Below are positions 36,701 to 46,820 of a DNA stretch of 55,000 nt, in pieces. The DNA comes from Chrysomallon squamiferum. Its lineage: Eukaryota; Mollusca; Gastropoda; Neomphalida; Peltospiridae. Location: positions 31,232,027-31,287,026 of the forward strand of contig CM022672.1 of assembly GCA_012295275.1 (NCBI GenBank). Direction: 5' to 3'. How positions within the stretch are numbered: position 1 is the stretch's first letter; each line of letters opens with the position of its first letter. Under the pieces are notes generated by a model. The model made no database searches and was not told where the DNA came from. It saw only the letters and a list, made by a program, of their open reading frames with translations. The position numbers and the translations under genes were made by a program.

Positions 36701-37281
36701 GCCGTCTTGTTAAATATTTCTTTCTTTCTTTTTCATTAATGTATCAAAAATGATACTATATTTATCAATGTTGGCCTCTTATGGAACAACAAGAGTAACG
36801 AGAAATTATGTCTTAATTGTATAAAATAAATATTTTTGACTTCATCGGCTAAGATATATTTGTTAATGCAAACTAAAATAAGATTGCTTCAGCTCAAAAC
36901 TAAGGAATCCACCGGCGACATTTTCACGATTTCAGTTTTTTCTTCTTCTTTTCAAAATTTAATATTTCTTTCTCGAATTAAACCTGCTTTCGATTTCAAC
37001 GGTATTCTATTTCGCTGACTATGTGTATTCGGTTACAGACTGCATAAACTAAAATGATATAAAGAATGCGATAAAAATGAAAATTAAATTGATCCCCAAC
37101 TTCCTTTTCTGCGAAATAACCACGAGGTCGCCAGTACAAAAGGGTTTTCTTACATTAAAACCTTTTAGTGCATAAAACGCCTGCGCGCTGTTTTCTTAAT
37201 ATATACCTGTCTTGCTCTTGCAACTGCATCAGCGAAAGCAGACTGTGCATCGTATGATCCTGAACCACCCGTCTGATCCAT
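22488..37281 (-). CDS. FUBP1: far upstream element-binding protein / KSRP-type protein, four KH domains, 19 exons
   Basis: The family (FUBP1, FUBP3, KHSRP) binds single-stranded DNA and A/U-rich RNA in nucleus and cytoplasm to control transcription, splicing and decay. Coding exons (high to low): 37281-37207, 36203-36116, 33345-33304, 32826-32787, 32526-32357, 31973-31902, 31406-31349, 31096-30928, 30611-30513, 30294-30247, 29804-29751, 29422-29320, 28390-28290, 27736-27541, 26870-26704, 26313-26174, 25878-25796, 25221-25015, 22624-22488. All phases agree and sum to 682 residues, near human FUBP1 (644) and KHSRP (711). KH domains lie at about 124-192, 213-282, 306-370 and 420-490, each with a GKGG loop after LVI. 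An RGG/GPGG stretch precedes KH4, a Gly/Pro-rich region follows (495-541), and the tail has FUBP-type tyrosine motifs ([18 protein letters not shown]). The N-terminal VARARQIAAKI is the FUBP signature. The symbol stands for the FUBP/KHSRP group; the exact orthologue is not resolved. Confidence 0.95.
22789..22930 (-). ncRNA. H/ACA snoRNA-like copy 1 (FUBP intron 18)
   Basis: Read on the minus strand, sense to the host gene, the 142-base sequence starts GCACAGCATTAGAACCC. Its first hairpin closes GCACA with TGTGC, with an inner AGAAC/GTTCT stem above an internal loop. The hinge AAATTA fits the H box ANANNA. A second hairpin is closed by CAAGG/CCTTG and capped by AAGCATC-CTT-GATGCTT. ACA follows, three bases before the end (ACACAT). 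This is the standard box H/ACA layout and length. The target uridine was not determined. Confidence 0.65.
23466..23607 (-). ncRNA. H/ACA snoRNA-like copy 2 (FUBP intron 18)
   Basis: Over 142 bases it is nearly identical to copy 1, 677 bases away. The lower stem of the first hairpin is GCACAA/TTGTGC, slightly better paired than in copy 1. Differences are concentrated in the internal loop near 23572-23579 and at 23601. The upstream T/CT-rich flank is also shared, so the pair arose by tandem duplication of an intron segment. Confidence 0.65.
24102..24248 (-). ncRNA. H/ACA snoRNA-like copy 5, most diverged (FUBP intron 18)
   Basis: Minus strand, about 147 bases. The first hairpin is closed by AGCACAA/TTGTGCT, the hinge is ATATCA (ANANNA), the second hairpin is closed by CAAGGA/TCCTTG, then CC and ACA followed by TAC. 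The apical part of the second hairpin is replaced by a GT-rich, less structured segment. Box and stem positions match the other copies although the primary sequence is mostly different, which argues for structural constraint or an older duplication. Confidence 0.5.
24610..24739 (-). ncRNA. H/ACA snoRNA-like copy 3 (FUBP intron 18)
   Basis: Minus strand, about 130 bases. First hairpin with inner CTGTGAC/GTGACAG stem and a weaker ACAC/GTGT base. The H box is ACATTA. The second hairpin carries GATTCGCTAACA on its left and GTTGATGGTAGACCTTGG on its right side, and then ACA. It is close to copy 4. Relative to copies 1 and 2 the best conserved parts are the two strands of the second hairpin's internal loop, where an H/ACA guide would lie. 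Confidence 0.55.
27003..27200. repeat. 27-bp tandem repeat in FUBP intron 14
   Basis: About seven copies of AGAAATAACAGAAGTATACT plus GTTACAC. Some copies lose the CAC step to give shorter units. Located between exons 27736-27541 and 26870-26704. Confidence 0.85.
27865..27994 (-). ncRNA. H/ACA snoRNA-like copy 4 (FUBP intron 13)
   Basis: Minus strand, about 130 bases. First hairpin closed by the 8-bp stem GCAATTAT/ATAATTGC with inner CTGTGGC/GTCACAG. The hinge ATATTA fits the H box. The second hairpin has CAAG/CTTG and CCATT/AATGG stems, then GGC-ACA-TTT. The lower stem of the first hairpin is different in sequence from copies 1, 2, 3 and 5 yet fully paired, which suggests compensatory change. 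It lies in a different intron from the other four. Confidence 0.62.
28391..28990. repeat. degenerate tandem repeat derived from the exon 13 acceptor
   Basis: The intron upstream of FUBP exon 13 is built of decayed copies, about 80-115 bases each, that contain CACCATCATCTGTAA-like and CAAGTTTCATGTTGTATACT-like blocks. The first block is the exon's own 3' splice junction (28379-28396), and relatives appear near 28510, 28625, 28707, 28800, 28890 and 28973. The copy at 28885-28905 reads on the minus strand TTTCTAG then ATGATGGTGATAGTG, close to the real acceptor and first codons of exon 13. Confidence 0.6.
33875..35773. mobile_element. possible piggyBac-like element bounded by TTAA
   Basis: The left boundary is TTAACCCCTTCGTCATACC at 33875. 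The right boundary read in reverse complement is TTTAACCCTTTGGACTCGGG, ending at TTAA 35770-35773. TTAA duplication plus CCCTTNG ends is the piggyBac pattern. The interior has no recognisable transposase, so it would be a non-autonomous copy in the intron between FUBP exons 2 and 3. The inverted match is short and chance is possible. Confidence 0.35.
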
Positions 37282-37296
37282 TGTAAAAATACAGCT

Positions 37297-37348
37297 AAAA
37301 TGGCGGAAGGACAACGCAATGCTTGTTCCCAAACCGATATTTCATTGG
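37297..37348 (-). promoter_or_regulatory. FUBP-like core promoter: YY1/ETS-type motif and CCAAT box
   Basis: AAAATGGCGG (37297-37306, YY1-like) overlaps GCGGAAG (37303-37309, ETS-like) 16-30 bases before the ATG. An ATTGG (37344-37348) is a CCAAT box on the minus strand. No TATA box is visible. This is a common arrangement for broadly expressed metazoan genes, with the YY1 motif often just downstream of the start of transcription. Confidence 0.45.
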
Positions 37349-37474
37349 ATAAAATAACTCTTACGCCGTCTGGCGGTAGAAAATTTCACCACGTGGTTTT
37401 CACCTCCTCCTTCAAAATGGGAATGAATTACCTTACAATCTGGTTTTCGACGATACATTAATTTTTAAATTTGT

Positions 37475-37477
<3 letters not shown>

Positions 37478-37554
<77 letters not shown>

Positions 37555-37555
37555 T
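37478..37555. repeat. (ATT)n(GTT)n microsatellite
   Basis: Trinucleotide run about 200 bases upstream of the FUBP-like start codon. Confidence 0.95.
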
Positions 37556-37559
37556 TATT

Positions 37560-38712
37560 TTGTTAATAATAGTAAATGCATTATCATCGTTACTTTTTGT
37601 TTTCGTTTTATTTATTTATTTACAAAAAAAAAAAAAAAAAAAAGAAAGAAAGAAAGAAAAAGAAAAAAGACAAATAATTAAAAATAAATAATTCTGTTCG
37701 CAATTGTCACTGAACGATAAAACCTCTAAGCCACTCTCTTAAATTAAACTAGCGTGCATTGTAATTATAAAAAACAGGACGCCTGTGACGGTCACGCTCT
37801 CTGACAAAGCCGGGGGCGCTTCTGTCGCAGTGCACATCTAATTAAAATTATTATATACCTACATTTATTGTGCCAAAGCCTTATAACCTCACGCTTCAGT
37901 GATTTATTTCTTCTCGTTTTCTTTCAGATCATGCAAAGCGTTGAGTTGGGCGGGTGGGGGGTGGCTTTTGATTACGTATCAGATTTTAACCGAATTAAGC
38001 AACATCCGGAAGTATGTTTTTAAAAGAAAAATGTTTATTGAAAATACGTTCTTATTATCTAAGTTTTTAATTTGGTTTTAATAATATCTTAAATAAATTA
38101 ATAACAAAAAATAAAAAAAAAAACAAAAAATAAAAAAAACAAACAAAAGAAATCAAGTGTGAGAATGAAAGAAAAGAGGTTTGATAGCCGGGGGTGGGTA
38201 TAATAATAAATTAAAAAACAAAATACAACGAAGAAATCTACAATGGTGCTCGCTCATTTGTTTAGAGAGTGGGTGGGTGGGGGGGGGTGCTATTGCCAAA
38301 GGAAGCAAACATATTTATTTGTTTGCTCATTTATTAGAAACTAATAAAAGGGAAACATACCAGTGATGATAATAATATTAATATCAATAATAATAACAAC
38401 AATAACACTGATGACGATGGTGATATTTACAATAATAATAAAAATAAGAAGAAGAAGAAGAAGAAGAGCAACAAAACCGCCAGCAACGACGACAACAACA
38501 ACAACAACAATAATAATAATCATGAAAATCTCAGAGACTGAGATAAAATTCTTTTTCTCACTCAACATCGTTTAAAGCCCCAGAATGTGAATTCATTCAA
38601 GTACGAATGGTAGCCATTACTTATCAAATATAAACATTTAAAATCGTCTATGTCGCTATTTATTAATACTTTCTTTATCTCTCTTTTTATTACTTTATTT
38701 ATCTTCTTGTAT

Positions 38713-38746
<34 letters not shown>

Positions 38747-39182
38747 ACTTTCGTTTTTTTTCTAACAAACCGTTAGCGATTTCATATTTTATTGTTTTAT
38801 TTGATTATTTGGAAAGTTTAGTTAATTTAATATGAAGAAACTGAAAAGTTTATTTGTTGCGACCAGCAAAAACTATAAATATGCAGAAAATTTGAAAATC
38901 AAAATAAAATCCTGTATTCATAAAATCTACGAAGAAAGAGCAAAATTAAATTGCCTATAAAGATAGATACAAAAATATTAAAAATAAATAAAACGTATTC
39001 GATGTATTCGTAAAATATGATGTTAATAGAATAATTTAAACAACAACAACAACAAAACAAAAAAGAAAAAACACCAAAATGCAGAAACAAACAAACAAAA
39101 ATAAACAAAAGAAGTATAGAATAGAACCGAAAAAAACAAAAAAACCCAACAAAACAAAACAAAAAATAATAATAATATAACA

Positions 39183-39244
<62 letters not shown>

Positions 39245-39480
39245 AATAAATAAATAAAGCGAAAAATTATAAACTACATTAATATTCAAATAGCTAATAT
39301 CTTGTAGTAATAATTATTACGAAAGGCGATACTGCGTGCTTCTTTTCTTTCATCCGTTTCCTTCTTTTTTTTTTGTCGTTTCTCTAAAAGCGTCAACAAA
39401 TTCAGTTTCGAGATGCGGGTTAAAAAAATCTCTCTAGGACGTTGTTAATGGAAACGGATCTAGCTCATTTAAGAATTTTC
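37560..39480. other. intergenic region between the divergent FUBP-like and PRDM12 genes
   Basis: A+T-rich and simple-sequence-rich: A runs 37622-37670, G-rich tract 38266-38289, AAT/GAA/ACA runs 38370-38520, T run 38717-38745, AAAT/AAT run 39180-39258. One short island (37760-37830) is richer in CG. No coding exon was recognised on either strand. Confidence 0.6.
39180..39258. repeat. (AAAT)n(AAT)n microsatellite
   Basis: Tetranucleotide run flanking a trinucleotide run upstream of PRDM12. Confidence 0.95.
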
Positions 39481-39554
39481 ACTGACCCATTGTCATGTTA
39501 CTTTAATAACAAAGCCGAAAATTAATAAGAGAGCGGTTTGCTAGAACAAATATG

Positions 39555-39591
39555 ATTGGTCCCAACAATTAATTAGACGTGTTTTCATTGG
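39555..39591 (+). promoter_or_regulatory. PRDM12 upstream CCAAT boxes and homeodomain-type site
   Basis: Two ATTGG motifs (39555-39559 and 39587-39591, CCAAT on the other strand) flank CAATTAATTAG (39566-39576), a paired TAAT core suited to homeodomain proteins. They lie 135-170 bases before the ATG. Function is inferred only from motif and position. Confidence 0.35.
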
Positions 39592-39725
39592 CTATTTCTT
39601 ACTGTAAGGATATTTTCCAGATTTTGTTTTATGTAGTGTTAAACTTAGTATCGATAAAGAACCTGATCAAGAAATAGATTTTTGTTTTTTTCTTGTGACA
39701 GAGTTCAATTTTTTATTTCTTTAAG

Positions 39726-39959
39726 ATGGATTTTATTGAAAGTGTTTTGAAATTTAGTTTATATGGACACGTGGATTCAACATTGTTTACCACAGATATT
39801 AGAAAAGGTTAGTTACAAATTCTTTCTTTTTAATTAAAATTAAAAGTTATATATATATATAACTCTGTATATTCGATGATTGCACTAGAATAAATTGAAA
39901 CAATAAAATCTAATAAATAAATAAATAAACAAAATCAAATTAATTATTTATTTAATTAA

Positions 39960-40005
<46 letters not shown>

Positions 40006-40465
40006 AGAATAATAATTAAAAACATACAAATTCTGTTTTATACAAAAAAAGTTTATTAATAAAGTCAGTTTTCACATATACACACACACAAAATATCTCT
40101 GTCGGTTTATATGTTGAAAACAGCAGCTTCAATTAGAAATATTCTTACTTTATATACGGTTACCTTAAACAGATACAGTTTTACTCCAGCATTATTTAGC
40201 GGCTAATACCAAAGAAAATTTATATATCGAAATAAGTGAATAAATCAAGTACATTCGAAAAACATTCATGTAAAATTTCAAAGTTCTGTTTTAATTACTT
40301 TTTTGTAGATTTTTTTCGATCAGTTTTAAATTGTGTTTTTCTTTAAAATAAAACAGCTAAGGGGAGTTTATTTTGCAAGATCTGAAATACTGTAAGTTTA
40401 CGAAATGTTAATATAATCTTGTGAAATATTTCACCAATTCTGTATATTTAAAATATAAACTGAAA

Positions 40466-40515
<50 letters not shown>

Positions 40516-42539
40516 TAACATGTAATGCAAAATAATTGTTCCTTAAATATGCTATAATACAACAACAACAACAACAACAACAGCAATAGAAACAATAACA
40601 ATTCAACAACAACAACAACGACGACAACAACAACAACAAAAACAACAACAATAATAATATATTAAAGTCATCATCTAGTTATTATCATTACTAATAGTAT
40701 GGATAAGCATACTAAACGTTTAAAGAAAAAAAAAAAAAAAATAAAATAAAGAAAACTAAACAGATTCGGTTAACATTTAGAAAACTCTTCCGATTTATTC
40801 ATTTTCAAGATGTCTTTATTTTGTGTCGACCCGATTCCGTGTTTAATTAGAATGAATATTCGATGCGTTTCATTCATTTGCCACCAACAAAGTAAAAATA
40901 AAAAAATAAAAAAAATCACTGCAGTCAACGAGATGCGGGTAAAACTCCGGTTTTATGGTGCCGTGCACGAGACATTACGCGCGAACAAATCCGCCACCAT
41001 TTCGCGGGGGGGTTAACCCCCCACCAAAAAACCAACCCAACGTCACACAACAAAATGAAGCTTTATCGTAAATGCATTCATGAGGAAATGTATTCGGTCC
41101 CAAGAAAACTCTTCAGTTTCTCATTTATCAGATAATTAGCAGTTACTTTCACGTTCTGACATTCATCACACGCGAGAATATGCGAGAATATGCGGGTATC
41201 GTTTTTCCCACCGCCCAGTGGCGCCCCCTTTCTCCGTTCTACAAAGAGAAAGCGGAAGTATGCGGGTACACTTGTGGGTAACTCAATCCGTTATGGCCAT
41301 TTGTTGTTAGATTTCAGTAACATATGTTGTTTTTATCTCAATAACTACGTCATTTCCGACTCAGAAAAAAAGAATCTAATTACATTTTGAACGTTAAATA
41401 TTATTCCTCTTCATCAAATTTTCTTTTAATTAATTTAATTAATTACATATTTTTTCATTGTTGTTGTTGTTGTTGTTGTTGTTGGTGGTGGTATTGCTAT
41501 TATTATCATCATCATCATCAGAATGATTATTATCATCATCTTATTTTTATTATTATAACTTTTCTTGTGTTATCTTAACTAATTAATATATTTTTCCGAT
41601 TTATTTTTCTACCTTTTACGCTTTCAAACATTTTTTAAACCTGCTTTTCCTGTGCTTAAAACATAGCTTTGACATTTTGTTTTTACATTTTTCTCGTTTT
41701 TCATTGCATTTTATCAATTGTTAAATAGTTATGTTGAAACCGAGAAATGGCACAGTGTTATTTTTACTCTGATCCTTGATTTCATGAATTTAACCTCGGT
41801 TTTCCGAATTTCGAGAAACTGAGACACAATCTGATAAAAAAATAACAATATTTATTCTTTCCATAAAGATAAATTATACAACTATACCCGTAACTCCAAA
41901 CCTAACATAACGTTATCTGAACTAACCGACATTTTTCTACTGTAAATTTTTTCGTTACATGTTTTTCTTGACATTTGTTTACATTTCTCTTTATTGTTCT
42001 TACATTAGTATTTTGTATTATAACAGTGTTATGCACTAAAGTTTAATGTTTCATGTTCTGTCCCATTGTTCCGTGAAATCGAGGGTCAAGATTATCATCA
42101 TCATCATCATCATCATTATTATTGTTATTATTATCATCATCATCACCATTATTATTATTATTATTATTATTATTATCACCATTATTATCATTATTATTAT
42201 TATTATTATTGTTATTATCATCATCATCATCATTATTATTATCATCTTCATCATCATCATCATTATCATTATTATTATTATTGTATTATCATTATCATAT
42301 CATTATTATTATCATTATCATCATTATCATCATCATCATCATCATTATTAAAAGCGACACTCCATTTTTTTTTTAAATCGTCATAATCAATATCGTTATC
42401 ATTATCACCAGCAACATGATGATTATAATCATCATCATCATTATTATATAAATTTCTTTCATAAATAATATTGCTGTGATAGTTATAGGAACCTGCCCAC
42501 TTAAGCTGTAATAACTGGTAAATACATAAGATATAATGA

Positions 42540-42586
<47 letters not shown>

Positions 42587-43012
42587 CTAGCTGTAGTAGT
42601 AGTTGCTGTAATAGTAGTAATAGCAGCAGCAGTAGGAGTAGTAGTAGTAGTATCTCAACAACCCGGAATCGAGTTGGCAAAAAAAAAAAAAAAAAAGACA
42701 TCTTGAAAATGAATGAATCTCGGTAATGGCATTTTATCATTACATTTTTTTATCAAATTTCAGAAGGATGGTTCGTCCCTACGCCGAAACAAGTTTGTCT
42801 CTCTCGTTCCCAGCTGCCTGGGTTGAAATATGGGATCGTGTCGACAACGTGGATAAAAAAAGGAACCGCCATGGGTCCATTCATAGGCCGGAAGTTGAAT
42901 CTGAACGAAGTAGACGACAGAGTACACAACGCCAATGTATGGGAGGTAACTCTGATTTTACAATACTTTTCGAAATGCACGTAAAAATTGTTTTACTAAT
43001 TAAGGTTGAATA

Positions 43013-43059
<47 letters not shown>

Positions 43060-43308
43060 TAAAACAAGCAAAATGCCAATAACAGAAACAAGAAAAATGA
43101 CAATAATAGAAACAAACAAACAAACAAAAAAATCATTCAAATAAAAACAATGCCAACAACAAACAAGCCAAAAAAAAAAAAACCACAACAAAAATCACAC
43201 AACGTAACAAACAACAAAACAAAACAAAACAATAATAAATAAATAACCTCAAATAATAACAACGATACAAAACTGAAACAAAAATTGTCGCTAAGTCAGT
43301 ATTATTCA

Positions 43309-43386
<78 letters not shown>

Positions 43387-43847
43387 TTTATTTTATTTAT
43401 TTAAATTATTTATTATTTTTTAATTTATTATGAAGGTGTTCAGCGAAGACGGTGAAGTTTTGTTCTATATTGATGGTGGCCTTGACCTTGCTCGCACGAG
43501 CTGGTTGTCGTATGTAAATTGCGCGCGCAGTGAACAGGAACAGAATCTCGAGACGTTTCAGATCGATCACAACATATTTTACCGTGCCATCAAGGTAACA
43601 ACATTGTTTATCATTTACAATTTCATTGATAAAAAAAAAAAAAAAAAAAACAAAAGTCAACAATAACAAGAAGAAGAAAAGAAGACATCAACAACAACAA
43701 CAACAAAAAATAAAATAATTATAATAATAATAATAATAAAAAATAATAATAATAATAAAAAAATAATAAAAAATAATAATAAAAAAAAGCCAGAAAAAAA
43801 TCCCTTAAATATAACAACAGCAACAACAGTACTGAGCAAAACACCAA

Positions 43848-43899
<52 letters not shown>

Positions 43900-45801
43900 T
43901 GCTAAGTTAATATCTATTCATTCATTCTCTTACTCTCTCTTTGTCTGACTCTCATATTTTATTTATTTTTGATAATTATATTACATGTATACCCATTAGT
44001 AAACCAGTTAGCTTAAGAACATAACAAGGCTATTGTTTCATTACCCTAGAACAGTGGTTCTCAACCTTTTTTTGCCAACGGCACACCTTGGTAAACATGA
44101 AAAAAATAGCGGCACACCTGGCTAAATATATATGAAAAATATTTGAATTTTGCAAAAAAAAAAAAAAAAAAAAAAAAAAACGTGGCAAGTCATAGACTCA
44201 GACTATATAAAGAAAAACACAGTTACGAACTCATTTCGAATTTCATCAGTTAGATAGCTGGTCTCTTTAGTGAGAAATTTGTGCCTGGCTTTTATTCATA
44301 ATTTCCTCGATGTCTGCTCGAATATGTCTTCATTTCTTCTTCCGTTGTACGTAATCTCTCGCACTTCTTGTTTTTGATACTGTTTAATGCTGACAAGCCT
44401 AATTCACTTATATTAAAAGTTGAAAATTGCAATAAAATTGCTGAAGTTCGTTTACATAATATGGAATACTCCTCTTGAATTGAAATCCAAAATGAATCAA
44501 TGGGCACATTAGAATGCTTTAACTTTAACCCTCGGTCAATTCTTCTTCTTCTTCCTGTAACTCAACTTCAATGTTGGAAGAATGATTTATGAAAGGATCT
44601 CTAAACCAATCATACTTTTCTGTGTTTAATGACGGAAAGTAATTGTTGATGCTTTCGTCCAGGCCTGTCAGATGAGTAAACACAATTGGGATCATTTCTC
44701 TAATGCAGGTAGAACGCAATAAAGGGAACCATATCAACATTGACAGTGATTGCTCTTTATATTTTATTCTTTCCAAATCGCTATTTTCTTTTTGAGGGCA
44801 GCTAACTTGTCTGTTGAAGTGACAATATTTTCGTTTTTACCTTGCATACTACTGTTTGTTTTATTTTGGGATCACTTGGTGTTTAGCTTTTTTCTTAATG
44901 TGCCGTTCAAAACTTCGCGGCACACTGGTTGAGAATCACTGCCCTAAAACTACGATAACCCTAAGAATGAGCTTAAACAAATTTTGATTTATTTTCAAAA
45001 AAAAATTTTGTGATCGTAAATGCACCAACGAGAAGGAATAAATCGCATCCTAAAGAAGATGCTTGGTTTTTAATTCAGCGATTTTTTAGTGTGTTATTAT
45101 TATTATTTTTTTTTACTGGTTTCAGGACATACCCCCTAAACAAGAGCTGCTGGTGTGGTACGGTGCGTCATTCAACTTGTACATGGGGCTGCCGTGTTCA
45201 GTCGAAAAAACCAAAGTGCAGGACATTCCAAAAGGTCTGTTTGAAGATAGTTTCACTATTGCAACAACAAAACAACAACAGCCACAACCACTGGCCACCA
45301 AAAACAGAAAACACCAAGAAAAACAACTATAACAGCAAAAAACAAAACAAAAAAAAAACATTATATTTTTTTTTTATAAAAAATACAAAAAAATAAATAA
45401 ATAAAATAAATAATAATAAAAAATTTATAATAATAATAATAATAATAAGAAGAAGAAGAAGAAGAAGAAGTTATAAAAAAGAAAGAAAAATAACAAAACA
45501 ATTAAAGGCAAAAAAAAAAAAAAAAGGATAATATTTTGCTTTGCATGTGTATTAAAAGTTAATAATATATTTTTCCAGAAGGTGCGTCAAAGCGAGGCTC
45601 ATCCGGTCGGGAAGTGCCTGAGAATGTAAAACAGAAGTGCGTGCTGTGCAATCGAGGCTTCAATTCCCGCAGTAATCTACGTTCGCACATGCGCATACAC
45701 ACCATGGAGAAACCATTTCGCTGTAAATTCTGCGACAAGAGATTTAGTCAGTCCTCTACTCTGAGAAATCACATCAGACTTCACACAGGTATTTAGATAT
45801 A

Positions 45802-45842
<41 letters not shown>

Positions 45843-45867
45843 GACTTCACACAGGTATATAGATATC

Positions 45868-45952
<85 letters not shown>

Positions 45953-46019
45953 GACTTCACACAGGTATATAGATATCAATTGTTTTGCATCCTCCAATTA
46001 GTCTATGAGTTTCGGTATG

Positions 46020-46107
<88 letters not shown>

Positions 46108-46165
46108 GTACCTATTTAATTTATAACTTTTAAAATTCATATTATAATTATTTTTATATAAATCA

Positions 46166-46224
<59 letters not shown>

Positions 46225-46787
46225 TAATAAGTAAATAAATAAATTAAAATAAAACTTAGAAGCTTGCCTATTTACAGTTCATTTAAACTATTTCTGCATC
46301 TCTCCACATGAACATTTTAAATCAATTTTTTTTCACGGTTGTACACAACCAAGTGTTTTTTTTGCAGTTTCTACATTTGTTAAAACTTTTCCCTTGACTA
46401 AGCTGCGTTATATACATGTAGGATTACTAGTAATAAAGAAATTAATATAATTTATTTTGGCGTTTTAAAATGTAGTTTTATTCTTGGTGTTAGACATCAC
46501 TATGATGATATGTAAGGCAGATTGAGAGAAATATGAATACAGAAATATTCTTTTACAAAAAGTTGTCGTTTTCGTTTCTTTTTATTGAATTAATAACCCA
46601 TATCCTTAAACTGCCTCAAATCCTACTCCTTATGGGTTTGAGGTCTGAATAATGAGTTGGACTTCTGTATTTGTTTTATTACTTCACAATTTATGAGCTC
46701 AGTAACAATATAAAAATTCCTTTTACTATAAACAATCATCAGAAGAGGAAAACAAACAACAACAACAACAAAAAAAAAAAAAAAAAA

Positions 46788-46820
<33 letters not shown>

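Noticed and set aside
42046-42386. Overlapping Ile-, His- and Leu-rich frames on both strands
   Set aside because: All come from the ATC/ATT repeat; frames are open simply because the repeat lacks stops.
45010-45396. 128-residue plus-strand frame overlapping PRDM12 exon 4
   Set aside because: Wrong frame; the correct one continues the PR domain (LLVWYGASF) and joins neighbouring exons in phase.
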